Origin: Gonapodya prolifera JEL478
Taxonomy: Eukaryota > Monoblepharomycota > Monoblepharidomycetes > Monoblepharidales > Gonapodyaceae
Assembly (NCBI GenBank): GCA_001574975.1
Contig: KQ965738.1
Span: forward strand, 201,133 to 265,132
Length of the DNA stretch: 64,000 bases
Direction of reading: 5' to 3'
The notes beneath the pieces are model-generated. The model did not search any database. It was not told the origin of the DNA and worked only from the letters and a program-made list of their open reading frames with translations. The first letter of the stretch is position 1. Every line of letters begins with the position of its first letter. Positions 34,071 to 45,311 of the stretch are shown here, piece by piece. Both the position numbers and the translations under genes were made by a program.

Positions 34071-34391
34071 GTTGGGATACGTGGATTCAGAAAAGATGTG
34101 GTATTATCGGCGGTGGGACGACATGCGTAAAGCAGCAATGTGGGGTGAGACTTCGTTGCGTGGATAGTTGGAGTGTTCAAGTCCCACCATGTGCGAGGTT
34201 GTTCAATCCGCGTGGGCGCAGTCGCAGCGACTGGAGTGATTAGCGTGCAGAGTCCAAGCAGAGCGATCCAAGAGAGGGACAGACGGAACCGCGACTGGAA
34301 ATGAGAACGATCGGTGACGATGATCGGCTGTGGCCTCTGGATCCCCCTTTCCTTCCCCTTCCTTACATTATAATTACTCTAGGCAATTGCT
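34071..34391. other. Intergenic region, probable unrecognised first exon of the LRR gene
   Basis: No protein family was recognised here. The start codon of the LRR gene is expected within this stretch or close to it. Confidence 0.3.
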
Positions 34392-37300
34392 CTACACTCC
34401 TCCACTCTCACTCTCACCCTCTAGCCCGTTCTCCTTATCCCCACCCACTCCCCTTCCCACCCACTTCACACCATACTCTTCCAACCTCGCCTCCTCCACG
34501 CCTGCCGGACACCCCACAGACAAATCCCGCATCACGCCTTCTTTACCGCTCCATACTTTGGGAAACGCCACAACGTCTCGAATCCCTTCCTCCCCGCACA
34601 TCTCGGCAACAAGACGGTCCAGCCCCACTGCCGCGCCGCCGTGCGGAGGACACCCCTGCGCAAGCATCGTCAGAAGGTGGCGGAACGACTCAACCTGCTG
34701 CGGTGGGAGGGCGAGGATGGACCGCAGGACATGTTCCTGCAGAGCAGCATGGTGGATGCGCACGGACCCCCCGGCCAGCTCGGTCCCGTTCAGCACCAGG
34801 TCATGGTGCAGCGCTGTCGCCTGAAGTGGGTCACCGCCCGGCGCAAGGTGGTGCAGCGAGGACGGGTGCGGTGCCGTGAAAGGGTGGTGTGTCGACGCGA
34901 TCCCGTGCGAAGCGTCCCCACCGGCACCTGCGCCTGCATCCTCGTCTTCCGCAGGCATGAACAGCGGAAACTCCACGACCCACAAAAAGTGCGGCACGGG
35001 AAGCGTCCTTCCACCACGTCCGACCGCCGTGTCGGGCAGTACCACACTGCCATCCTTGACTCGCACAGTCACTCCGTCACGCGTCTCCACCTCACAATCC
35101 CGGGGGAACCCTCCAAACACACCCACACCTGGCGTCGGCGGGGGGAGCGGGACGCCCATCCTCCGCATCCGCGTGGCAAGCAATAGCCGCGCCCTGCCCA
35201 GTGTCGTGGACCCGCCCGTCGCCCGCGCGGGGCGGTACGAGACCGCAAGGAGGTCCCCCGGGGCACACTTCAAGGCATCGGAAAGCTTCAGGTCGCGCGT
35301 GGACCCGGCTTTAGCAGCGGGGGTGAGACACTCAAGACGCGCCAGCGGCGACTCCGCACCCGGCTTCCACCACGCCTCCCACTCCTTCTCGCCCACTCTC
35401 ACACCAACCACAACCTCCGCTGCACCGGCACGCTGCTCGGCAAGCTCCCTCTCCCATGCCTTGGTATCCTTCCTCCCTACCTCCCTGGCGCCAGAGGGAA
35501 CCACAAACGCCTCCACGACCCAGCCCTCCCTCAAATCCCACCCCGCCGCGCGTAAAGACTCGTTAGAAAGGCGGTGGATCTCCATCCCGAACCGCGTGTC
35601 GGGCTTGTCGGACCCGTACAGCGCCATGGCGTGCGCGTACGTCAGGACGGGGAAAATGAACGGCGGCGCTTTGCCGGCGGCGGCGGCGGCGGTGGTGGTG
35701 GTGGTGGTGGTGGGGTCGAGCGAGCGAGAGAGGGAGGAAGGGACGGGGTACGGTGAGTCCACGAGTGCGTACAGTGCCGCAAGGGGGATCCCGAGGACGT
35801 CGCGGTATACGTGCAGGATGAGCCCCTCGAGGAGGTGCAGGAGCGTGGGTTGGGTGCAGAAGGAGAGTTCGAGGTCGATCTGGTGCGTGTGCGTTGGTGA
35901 GTGTGCGGGTGTGCGGGTGGGGGGTTCGTGGGGGTGTGAAGTAAGAGTACAGTGGAGACCCGTCAATGCAGAACAGGTGTAAGTGGTCAAGCACTCGTCG
36001 GCTTCTACAAGCAACACGCCCACGCATGCTGTTCCAATTCAATCCGAGGTTGACGTGAGCATGCCCGAATCACGCCTTCATGCGTAACTCAATCGCCTCC
36101 AATCCGAATGCACGCCACGCTGAATCAAAAACCGCGTGCAGTCATACACGTGGTGGTCGTGAAACATATTGCGTGCGGATCTGAAAGTCCGTTCGGGAGT
36201 CCACGTCCAGAAAAAAATCTGGGTTTGCGTTCCGTGCGAAGTCATATATAGCCTCCAGCAATCACAACACGTCCTCAGAGTCCAAATACGTTCCACGCCG
36301 AGCGTTGTGATAATCAGCCTTCAGCGCTCACGACGCCCCCCCAGAGTCCACACGCGTTTCACGCCGCCGCGCGTCGGGACACATAGCCTCTAGGAATCAG
36401 AACACGCCCCCAATTTCCACACACGTTCAACACAAGGCCACCTCATCTCCCACAAATCCCCTCACCACCTTCATCCTCATCCCCAACCGCCCCACCTCAA
36501 CCCACCTGTGTAAACTCAGGCTGCCGATCCTTCCTCCCATCCTCGTCCCTGAAGCACCTCGCCACCTGGAAGTACCGGTCAAACCCGGCGCCCATGAGGG
36601 CTTGTTTGTACTGCTGCGGGCTTTGGGCGAGGGCGTAGAACTGGCCTTGGCCTTGGCCCTGGGCCTGCTCCGTGCTCCGGGCCCGCGCCCGCGTGGGAAC
36701 GAGAAACTCACGCGCCCCCTCGGGCGAGGACCGCACGAGAATGGGGGTTTCGATCTCGAGCATCTGTTCGCGCCTGGATAGGTGCGTCCGCGCCGATTGG
36801 AGGATCGCCGAGCGCACGAGCAAGTTGCGATGTACGCGGGTCCGCCGCAAGTCGAGGTGCCGGTGCCGCAGGCGTAGGTCGTCGGGAGGGTCGGATGATG
36901 GTGTCGGGTCGAATGTGGAAAAGGGCAGGGAAGGGCAAGTGTTGAGGACCTCGAGATGAGCGAGGTGCAGCTCGACGGCGCCCGTGCTGTGCTGGGGGTT
37001 CTTGGAAGAGACAGGGCGCAGATTCAGCGTGCCTGAGCAGCGCAGGATCGTGTCTTGGGTGAGGCCGAGGAGGAGCTCTCGCAGGGCGACGTGGTATGCT
37101 CTGTCGCTGTCGGAACTGTCGGGCGGAGGCAGGGTGTGTACGATTTGTACGATGCCCGAGATGTCCCTGAGCGTGACGAATACTGTGGACGCGGACGCGC
37201 GGCGGACGTGGGTGAGCCATCCGCACAGGGCCGCGTGGGAGTCTGCGTGGGCGGGGGACACGTGTCCGCAGAGGAGCGTGCGGGAGGGCGAGGGAGGGAG

Positions 37301-37666
37301 GAGGGCGAGGAGGGCGAGAGCAGATGCGGGTGCGGGAGGAAGGGCGGGTGAGGGTGCGGGTGCGAGGTTGGTGAAGTTGGTGAGATCGGTGGAGGAGGGT
37401 GTGGTGGTGGTGGTAGAGGTTGCGAGGTGCCGTGAGAGTGGGAGTGCAGACGCACCAAGCGGACGTACGCGCATTTGCGCATCCGAATTCCATTTTGCGG
37501 CAGCGCGGGAATCGAACACGGTCGCCGTCCTGCTCCTGCCCGCGTGTCGCGCACCTGCACTCCACGATGCGCGCACCACCGACGCCACCCCCGCGCGATT
37601 CATGACTTTTTTCCACCGATCGATGACGCAAGACACCTTGGCACACCGAGAAATCGCCTGGCGCAT
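34392..37666 (-). CDS. MSD1: Mitochondrial aspartyl-tRNA synthetase (bacterial type)
   Basis: Charges mitochondrial tRNA-Asp. ATG 37664-37666 opens a basic presequence (a second in-frame Met lies at about 37603). The anticodon-binding OB fold has LCGHVSPAHADSHAALCGWL and VFVTLRDISGIVQIVH. The catalytic core has LRLRHRHLDLRRTRVHRNLL (motif 1 region), EIETPILVRSSPEGAREFLV, QSPQQYKQALMGAGFDRYFQ, motif 2 FRDEDGRKDRQPEFTQIDLE, a bacterial-type GAD insert, and motif 3 GLDRLVAEMCGEEGIRDVVA then FPKVW (from about 34560). The stop is 34392-34394. There is a single intron, 35880-36505; at 626 nt it is far longer than most here and contains tandem repeats. A poly-Thr/poly-Ala stretch is inserted in the catalytic half. 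The gene is very GC-rich. Confidence 0.93.
35676..35716. repeat. Trinucleotide microsatellite inside AspRS exon
   Basis: Runs of GGC followed by GGT units on the plus strand; read on the minus strand they encode seven Thr and about five Ala in a row. The repeat keeps the frame. Length variation between strains would be expected. Confidence 0.85.
36250..36432. repeat. Three degenerate tandem repeats in AspRS intron
   Basis: Units start at 36250, 36316 and 36385 (period 66-69 nt). Each begins AGCCTCCAG-like, then an AACACGTCC/GACGCCCCC/AACACGCCC-like block, a GAGTCCA-like block and CGTTCCACGCC-like, CGTTTCACGCC-like or CGTTCAACAC-like sequence. A fourth, weaker unit may lie at about 36085-36200. 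Confidence 0.7.
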
Positions 37667-37772
37667 TCCCCGTCGTCTTTTCTCCTCCGTGACACATCGC
37701 GGCTGAACTTTTGCGTCCTTCTGCGGTCCGGCTGTTCTCACGCCCTCCCACACTTTCCCTCCCTCACGCAAA
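37667..37772. promoter_or_regulatory. Divergent AspRS / SAP30-like promoter
   Basis: 106 bp lie between the two start codons. They include a pyrimidine-rich stretch just before the SAP30-like ATG. No specific motif was recognised. Confidence 0.45.
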
Positions 37773-39414
37773 ATGCCGCCCGCTCAAAAGACACGCACAG
37801 AGTACTACGACATGCCAAAGGTACGCGCGCTGCCCTATCTCCCTGTCTACCCGGGGGGGAACATGCGCAATCGATGCACTCCTGCCGATGCTTGGCGCGG
37901 AGGATACTCTGCTGCATGAGCCAAAACAGGGAGAGGACGGATGGCAACGGTGTGGAGGGGAGCTTGGTGGTTGCCGGCGGTAGAGGTCCGCCGATCGGAC
38001 AGGGTCAAGAGGCAAAAACACAAGGCCAAAGGAACAAGGCCACGGAATGCAAGTTACAAGGAGCGGAAGGGCCAGGCGTTATTCGATACGGACTTTCAGT
38101 TGAGAAAGTGTCGGATGAAGCGGAGCAGGAGGGGCGGGGGTGGGGTATGGGAACGGATGGTCACGCGTGGTCTGGATTGCGAAGCACGGAAGACCGAGCA
38201 TCGAGGCCTAAGCGCGAAGCGCTGACCGAGGACTCTTTCGTGGAGTGAACCCAAGTCCTAGGCGGGATAGTGCTGACCGAGGCGACTATTTGATGAGAAA
38301 CAAGTGATGGTGCTTGGATGACGGGTGTCCACAACGCCAAGTTTGAAATCGAGCAATACAACGGATACGAACAAGGATATGACATGATCGCGGAAAGTTA
38401 CTTGAAAGAAGGAGGACGTCGGATGAGAATACGAAAGACTTCCATCGAAACCGTCTGCTGAACGCCAACTTTTGAAATGGAGCACATGGACACAGTACCG
38501 CGAACAAGCGAAAGAGGAAAGTGATCGCGGAGTGCACTTTGAAAATCGGAGGACGTCGGATGCGAACACGAAAGACGTTTGATTGTGGTCATGACCGTTG
38601 AACGAAGACCGAGACCGAGCAGTGCAAGGGCGCAAGCCAAGAAGCTCATACCTCGTCGACCTGGCTTCACTCCCGTCCTCACATTCCCCACTTTCCCTCC
38701 CCCCCNCCCCCCCGCCCCTCCCGCACCCTCAGGTCGACTTCACCCTCCTCCCCGACTCGTCTCTCCGTCGCTACCGCCGCGCGCACGCGCTGACCGTCCC
38801 CCCCGACGCCCCCCGAGAGGACCTGGCCCGCGAGGCGGCACGACACTTTGCGAACCAGACTGTGGATGAGAAGGATGCGATTGTGCATTTCGTGTATAGC
38901 GTGAGGAACAAAGGTGCGTGTGCGAGGAGGGGGGGGGGGATGGGAAGGGGATGTCGTGAGGTAGAGAGTTGGTGCGGAGAATGGGTAAGGTTGAAGCGCA
39001 GACACCGCAGTTCTGGACCAAAGTACTGTGACTTTGTGAACACGGGGATGGAGACGGGGTGGCTGTGGAAATGCGCTCGCTTAAATGGCGCCAATCCAAG
39101 GACCTGGAACGCCATCGTGACAAAGTTGTTTTTCGCAAACTGAAACTCACGTGTACTTGTACTTTCCGACCACTCTCTCCACCCCCATCTCTTCCCTCTC
39201 CTCGCTCACCTTTCCCTCACTTCACTACATCCCCTTGCGCCTGCACCTCTCTACCATTCCACCACCCGCAACCTCCACGCCAGACCGCGTCCTCAAACTT
39301 CCCCCCACGATCAGCCTGGACCCCGAAGACCCACCCGCTCCAAACGGAACCTCGTCCGGTGCGGGCGCGGGCGGTGCGGGTGCGGGTGCGGGGACTGCGC
39401 CGGGTACGGAGTGA
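37773..39414 (+). CDS. SAP30-like subunit of the SIN3-HDAC complex
   Basis: Binds SIN3 and helps anchor the histone deacetylase complex. Three exons (37773-37820, 38733-38913, 39284-39414) splice in frame to 119 residues. Exon 1 gives MPPAQKTRTEYYDMPK. Exon 2 gives VDFTLLPDSSLRRYRRAHAL, then LAREAARHFANQTVDEKDAI and VHFVYSVRNK, which match the SIN3-binding domain of SAP30 (LRRY, HF, V-x-EKD/E, F-x-YSVRN). Exon 3 gives DRVLKLPPTISLD and a Gly/Ala-rich tail ending APGTE. Introns are 912 and 370 nt, long for this genome. The first contains two hairpin repeats and an undetermined base in a C-run at about 38706. The protein is shorter than human SAP30 because it lacks the N-terminal zinc-binding region. 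Confidence 0.8.
38204..38231 (-). repeat. Hairpin repeat unit D
   Basis: Reverse-strand copy of unit A with 24 identical consecutive bases and the same AGCGC-TTC-GCGCT hairpin. It lies in the first intron of the SAP30-like gene, about 5 kb from units A and B. Confidence 0.75.
38257..38282 (-). repeat. Hairpin repeat unit E
   Basis: A second reverse-strand copy 27 bp after unit D, more diverged; the CCTCGGTCAGC start is kept but the hairpin stem is lost. Confidence 0.6.
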
Positions 39415-40548
39415 AGAGTGGAGTGGAGGTGGAGGGAGTTGGGATGGGGATGGAAAGGATACGTGTGGGGATTATATTTAAAAACTTCGTTCGAATTTCG
39501 GGCGATTCTGGTTTTAAGGACGGTGGTGGGAGTGAAGGCGTGCAAGTGCGTGGCTGGGGGTGTGTGTGGGGGGATCAGGGAGTTGGAGTTGGAGTTTGGT
39601 ACATGTGTGTATTTTTGGAACAACGATACATGGGGCCAATAAATTTGCTTACATGAATGGCACGTTATATTCCACCTGTACCTGTCTCCTGCCTTTGACG
39701 AGTCTTGACGGCAAAGGGGGAAAGGGAACTTCATACATATGTTGAGGCCCTAAACTAAACTAAAGTAGTAACGCCAAAAGCTCCACTCACGAATTGACGC
39801 ACTCAGCGTCTCCACTCCTGGCAAGTCGCCCGCTTCATCTCTCCTGCGCCATCGGTTGACCAGTCCTCTTTCTCTAGACACCGCCCGCTTTCGCCCCGTT
39901 CGCGCTGTTCGAGGAACTATGGGATGACCATATGTGTGTCCCTTCACCCCCGTACCTCTTCAGACGATGCGATAAGCGACGGCGATACGGCGCTGCGCGC
40001 ACGGACGACGTGGCGCGCACAAAGGTGGATTGGGGGTACCCGTCGAGGGTGCACTAATTTTTAGGTCTGCACGAAGAGGGTCGCGATGGACTCGCCTGTG
40101 TTGTAGTCCACGCCTTGTTCGTCTAGCTCTGGGTCCGCTTGGAGGGACCTGGAGCGGGAGGGAATCCTCCCCGAAAGCAGTTCGGGTGGCGACGTGTCGT
40201 CTTGTGGAGTGCTCGGCACCCTCATCGACATTCCCCCTCCTTCTTCCGCGTCGAATGGCAAGGCTGTTCGGTCCAGCTTGTGGGTGGTTGTTGGGAGCAC
40301 CTGCTTTTCAAGGTGTGTTGTTCAAATGTGTTCTCAGTCTGTATGATACAGGGGTTTTGATCACTGAAATGCATCCACGGGTCTAGCCCGCACATGCTGT
40401 ATGAAATTAGAGGGTACGGTGGCATGATTTACAGACAGGCGATCACAGACAGGTGATTGTAATAGTAAGGTGCCACTACAAATAACTTGCTTCATTCAAC
40501 TACATTTCCTCGAAAGCTGCCAGTCCTCACTCCACTCCACTCCACTCC
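39415..40548. other. 1.1-kb intergenic region; possible small minus-strand gene
   Basis: No known family. The minus strand between 40061 and about 40424 has open frames that could be spliced (PELDEQGVDYNTGESIATLF at the 3' end, an ATG near 40390), so a small unknown gene is possible. The plus strand from 39415 has G-rich, low-complexity sequence that is probably 3' UTR of the SAP30-like gene. CTCCA repeats lie just before 40549. Confidence 0.3.
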
Positions 40549-41732
40549 ATGATCTCAGCACCTACCAATAGCGATCCCAACCTGATCGAGTCTCAGTCCT
40601 CACTTACCGTGTCGCCTCTGCTCCCATCCCGCCTCTCTCTCCCATCCCTGTCACCAAATGCAACGCGATCCCCGCCGTTCGCTCGCCGCATCCTTTGTGA
40701 CCCTTCCCTGCTTCCTCTAGACGCGCCATCGCCGCCCGCGTCCCCACCACTTACGCCCACACCCTCACACCCCGTGTCCACCACAAAACGCGCCATCAGC
40801 GCCTCGCACGAGTCAATGCCGCACGCCTCGATCGCTCCCCGTCGAGCGACCTTTGCGATCGGGGCGCGAACGGGGGGATTCCGGTCTCGGCTTGGTCTAT
40901 TACGGCCACTGTCCACGGGGTCGAAGCTTGACGGCGTTTCGAGCACCGACCTGCCCGGCACGTGTTCTGATATGAAAGCAGGTGGGGGCCTTATTGCGCC
41001 CGTCGACAATAAAGATGTGGTTGCCCCTTCGAAACCAAAGAAAAATGTCTTGGGATCTCTCTTGCGACGAATGAAACTCAAGAGTGACAATGACGAGGCA
41101 GATCAATCTTGCGAGGGAACGGAGAAAATGCAGCTGGGCGGGCTGTTGGTGTCGGTTCACGCTTTGCGTAAGGCGGATAGTCCGGTGGCCAAGAACGGTG
41201 CATGCAACAATACCACCACCCACAACGCCGCAACTAGGCGCGAGATAGACAAAAGCGAGATCGATGTCGATGTCTGTCCTGCCCGGGGTAGTCTCGATGG
41301 TGCTTCCATGTTGCCCGGTACCGCCGCGGTTCCCAGCCACGGCCCGAACTCCTCCTCTCCACGCAACACTCCTCCATCCACACCACCTTCCTCCCCCCCA
41401 TCCGAAGCGCATTTGCAATTTAGCGGGTACTTGTCGCGGCCCTTCCACCCATCCTCTCCTCGAACAAGCTCGCGTGCCGCCTCGTTCGGCGTGCACGGAC
41501 CTTCGCACGAAGCGATCGCCAAGCTCAAGGGCGCACTTCTTGCGACGCAAGAGGACGTGGCGAGGAGGGAGAGATTGTTAGAGAAGTGGGTCGAGGAGGT
41601 TAATGAGGTGGGTCCGCGGGTTGGGCATTGTCGGCATTTTCGAGAGTGCTAACCACGTTCTGGGTTTGGTAGCTGAACGAGACAGTGTGGGCGCTCCGGA
41701 AAGAGTTGGATGAGAGGAACAGGGAAGGGTAG
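40549..41732 (+). CDS. Hypothetical Ser/Pro-rich protein with C-terminal leucine-zipper-like helix
   Basis: I do not recognise it. ATG 40549. Exon 1 runs to about 41610, then a 64-nt intron (GTGGGT to GGTAG), then a short exon ending TAG 41730-41732. The first 300 residues look disordered: Ser/Pro/Thr-rich with stretches such as NTPPSTPPSSPPSE and basic patches (LGSLLRRMKLKS). The last about 55 residues form a predicted helix: HEAIAKLKGALLATQEDVAR then RERLLEKWVEEVNE|LNETVW and ALRKELDERNREG, with heptad-like Leu spacing, so it could dimerise. The uninterrupted frame and the in-frame splice support a real gene. Confidence 0.6.
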
Positions 41733-41886
41733 GGTGGGTTGCATGTCCAACACTTTGGGGTGGGGTGCGGGTTGCCCCAAAGCTCCGTATTGAAGTAAAC
41801 AACGCACACGTGTGAAGAGCTGGGGTATTATTTATACATAGCATGACAAAACACACGTACAATTCAATAATTCAACAACAAATATA

Positions 41887-44800
41887 TCAGTCTTCGATAT
41901 CATCTTCGGGCAAGTACGTGAGCTCCTCTACAACTGGTGCCACCGGACCCGCGAGTCGAGTTTGTTGGGAAGCCCCCTCGTCGGGCATGTCCATGTCTGC
42001 TCCTTCAGCCCCGTCTCCCCCATCCGCCTCTGTGATGGTGTCGAGTCGGCGCATGTGGTTTGAAAAAGTCGTGAGGCGGCGCAAGGTGGGCCAGAGGGCT
42101 GTGTGACGGGGAAAGGGAGGGACCAATGTAAGAGACGTGATCGACAAGAAGGCACCGCAAGACTCACGTTTTGGAATGCTAGACTCGACAATGCCGGGAA
42201 TGTCCCTTCGCTGCCGTGACCACGTTGGTCCAGCCATAAGCTTGCCCAGCGTCGGCAAAATCTCCAACCGGAAATGCCCACGATCGAAACTCGCTACACA
42301 TGCCTTAGTGAAAACCTTCCCCATGCTCCACGCACGACCCTCGGCTCACCTGTTACCCTCTGCGCGATCCACCGCCCCGTGCACTCGGCCATCACAGCAG
42401 CAGCCAAACTGTCGTTCTCCCGCGCCTCCCTGACCACCTTGTACGCCTCGGGCATGTAGATCTGCCGCATGCCACCCGCGCGGTCTCCGTCCACTGGGTA
42501 CGAGAACAGCACCCCACGGGACGCGGTAAGAGTTGCGTACGGGCCCATGATGTCCTCTGTGTTCCAGGCACGCATCAGAACGTCCGCATCCGCCAAAGTC
42601 GCCGCAGCATCGGCGAGGGGTTCCACATCCGTGAAGAAGGGCACATAGTTTTGGTGAAGGCACGACACCATGTGGCGCGGGTCGACGTGGGCCGATTCGA
42701 CAACTGCTTCGGGGTTGTACTTGAGGGGCACGGGGCGGTCAAGGTGTGACATGTGAGGTGGAAGAGGGATTGGGGTGGTTTGCTGGATTAGGGATGATGA
42801 AAGTGACGATGGGGTTTGTACTGTTGGGTTGGGATGTTCCCCTGCACCAAACAACGTCAAGACACACAATACGACAAAGTGCGCACGAGATTCTTACGTT
42901 TATTGTGCAATATCTTCCCCAGGGCATGAAACACTAGCAAAGTGCTTTCTCGTCCCAACCCAACACCTTCCGGCCTGCATACCAGCCCAGCCGTTATCGA
43001 GACTGCGGCGTCGTCGCAATACAACACACTCACATTTCACTTCTGGCCACCTTGACCCTATCTTTCATTGTGCCTTTGCGCCTTCTCTTTGAAGCTGCGC
43101 CTACTTTCCCTCTTGCTCTTCCCAACCCAAAAAACTGCATTGCCCCAACCGCACTCCTCACGTCGCCCCCACACCCATCCGCGATCACCTCGAGCAGTCC
43201 CCCGTCCACGGAGAGATTCTCTGACCGAGAAATTCGCTCCAGGGCCTTGACCACAAATGTGGGTGCTACCGGCTTGAACTCGACCTCGGTGAAACTGTCT
43301 GGACCGAATTTACCCCCGCGAACGTCGGGAGGAACAACGTCCTGTGCTGTAATGGCACCTCCGGGCCCGGCCCGCCCGGCCCTTCGACCGCGCTCCTCGT
43401 GCAAGTCCCCACCGGGGTTAGACATGATGAGGACAAGGGGGTTTCGGGAGCGGGGGCACGAGAGGTATGACGAGATGGCTGAGTGAAAGGCGGAGCGGAC
43501 AACGGAGGAGGAGAGGTTGGGGAGGTCTTCAATGAGAATGAGGCGTGAGCGTGGGCGGGACGGGGTGAGGGCAGGGGTCCCCGTGGGTCCGAGTTCATCA
43601 TCGACCGTGGTGAAGGCCAAAGAGGGATACTTGTCCACCTGTCGCAAGAATTCGACAAATTTTCCCATCGCACTTCTGTTAGAGTCGTCGATGGATCCCC
43701 AGTCAGAATGCCAGGAGCCTTCATCCGAAAAGAGCCGCGAGTCGAACGATGCGTCGTCAACCGGATTGACCCACTCGACCAATTCTAGGTCCATCTCATG
43801 CGCCAAAACCCGGATCGTGGTAGTTTTACCCGTTCCCGCGGCACCATAGAGGAAGAGAACGCGAGGCTGGAGTATTTTAAGTGGATGGTGAGATCCAAGG
43901 GTGGAAAAATAGACTGCACTCGCTCACTTTGCCACGACTCCGAACTGCCTTTTGCAACCATTCTTTCACTTCAGCTACTTTCTTTTTGGCTGTGGCAAGG
44001 TCCGCCTCGGAGCAAGGCTCATGTTTGTCGTACCAAAGAGCGCTTGGGTCTTAAAAGTGAACGGAACACTTAAGGCACACAGATAATGACCGCTGGACCA
44101 AGACGAAACGGTACCTTGCATCATTGAGTTATCGTCCAAGGCTGCAGAGCCGCTCTTTCCAGCTGGAAGAGTGGAAGGAGATACAGACCCGGAGTAGGTG
44201 TGCAACCATTCTCCCAGAGGGCGCTGACGCAGACCCTGACTCTGCGACAGTCCGGCCGGCTTTTGGCTCTGCGAGCTTTGAGAAAGCAACTCTGCCGACG
44301 CGACAGCTGCCGAGAGTGCGTCAATTTCAGCAATGTCCATCTCGTCAAAATCGTAGTCGTCGTCAAACTCTTTCACGTAGTTATCACCGGACGGGATGTC
44401 GTCCTTCGGGATCGCGAAGGAGGCATCACCTGGGGCTAAACTTTGCGAGACGCTCAGCGCTGCGGTATTGTTGGATGATATAGCGCCGTTGGAGCCAGTC
44501 CGAGATGCGTCAAACTGTCCTTGGTAGGGGAGTGGGGGGGGGGCCGAGGACAGGTTGGGAGGAAATGTGGGCCGTATGTTGACAAATGCGTCTTCAAAGT
44601 CAGAGGATGAATCGATTGGTTCGGCAGGAGGTGTTGGGGGCCGGGGAGCAGGAACAGCTGGGGGAGCTACACGAAGGTGTGGTTTCAGACAGAGACCACT
44701 CTACAATGGGCCCTTGCATGCCCCACATACAGGATACACAATCACTCCGATAAGATGCCACCAACTTCAGAGTGTTGGACTGACCATGGGGTGGGAATGG

Positions 44801-45053
44801 ATCTCTCACCTTTCGTGACCTTGAGCTTCTTTGTCGCTGTTTTCTTAACCCGAGCTCCATTCGCTTTGCCTGCGCGCAATTTAAGCTCTGCTCCAGCATC
44901 TACGTCCCACACGCTTGCTCCCTCCTCGGACTCCTCTTCGTCCGAGTCGATAATTGTGCGAACTTTCCTCTTCGCCCTAGCAAGCTTTCCCACAGATTGT
45001 TTTGATCGTCCAGCAATAGAATTTGCGCCTGAGGAAGAAGATGTTTGTGTCAA
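41887..45053 (-). CDS. RAD17: DNA-damage checkpoint clamp loader Rad17/Rad24
   Basis: Loads the 9-1-1 clamp onto damaged DNA with RFC2-5. The N-terminal exons are acidic and disordered (RTIIDSDEEESEEG, DDDYDFDEMDIAEIDALSAA). The AAA core has WYDKHEPCSEADLA, VKEWLQ, Walker A VLFLYGAAGTGKTTTIRVLA (near 43800-43865), HEMDLELVEWVNPVDD, the Walker B-like LILIEDLPNLSSSVVRSAFH and FVVKALERISRSE. The C-terminal part has MFHALGKILHNK, YVPFFTDVEPLADAAATLAD, LMRAWN and the acidic end LPEDDIED, which fits the 9-1-1-binding tail. The stop is 41887-41889. Six or more introns; one uses a GTGAAA donor before MFHALGK. The 5' end is uncertain: the first clear coding exon starts after an acceptor near 45028, and no convincing ATG was found upstream. 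Confidence 0.85.
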
Positions 45054-45311
45054 TGATGTCGATTTCGGGAAAGAGAGGGTAGTTTGAGTGGGGTTTCGAG
45101 GAGAAGGCTACCACAATGATTGAGGAAACAAGATGGGTGTGGGAACGAAGTCAGCTTAAAATTCACTGTGATTTGAGCGAGTATATCGAATGCATCGTAC
45201 CATTTCTCCACGAATCTCTGAGATGATTGTTTGGAAGGGGTGTTGCAAGAGGACTCGTGGCCACGGCAGGCAACGTCGGCCGTCACTTCACTTTTTGGAA
45301 TCTTCTCGACA

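Noticed and set aside
34876-35982. Long plus-strand open frame of 368 codons
   Set aside because: It is the antisense shadow of the GC-rich AspRS gene, whose minus-strand frame has all catalytic motifs.
36708-37751. Second long minus-strand frame overlapping the AspRS 5' half
   Set aside because: Pro/Arg-rich out-of-frame translation of the same GC-rich exon; no family motifs.
38700-38720. N within the C-run as a biological signal
   Set aside because: It lies in a homopolymer near a splice acceptor and is best explained as a base-calling gap.
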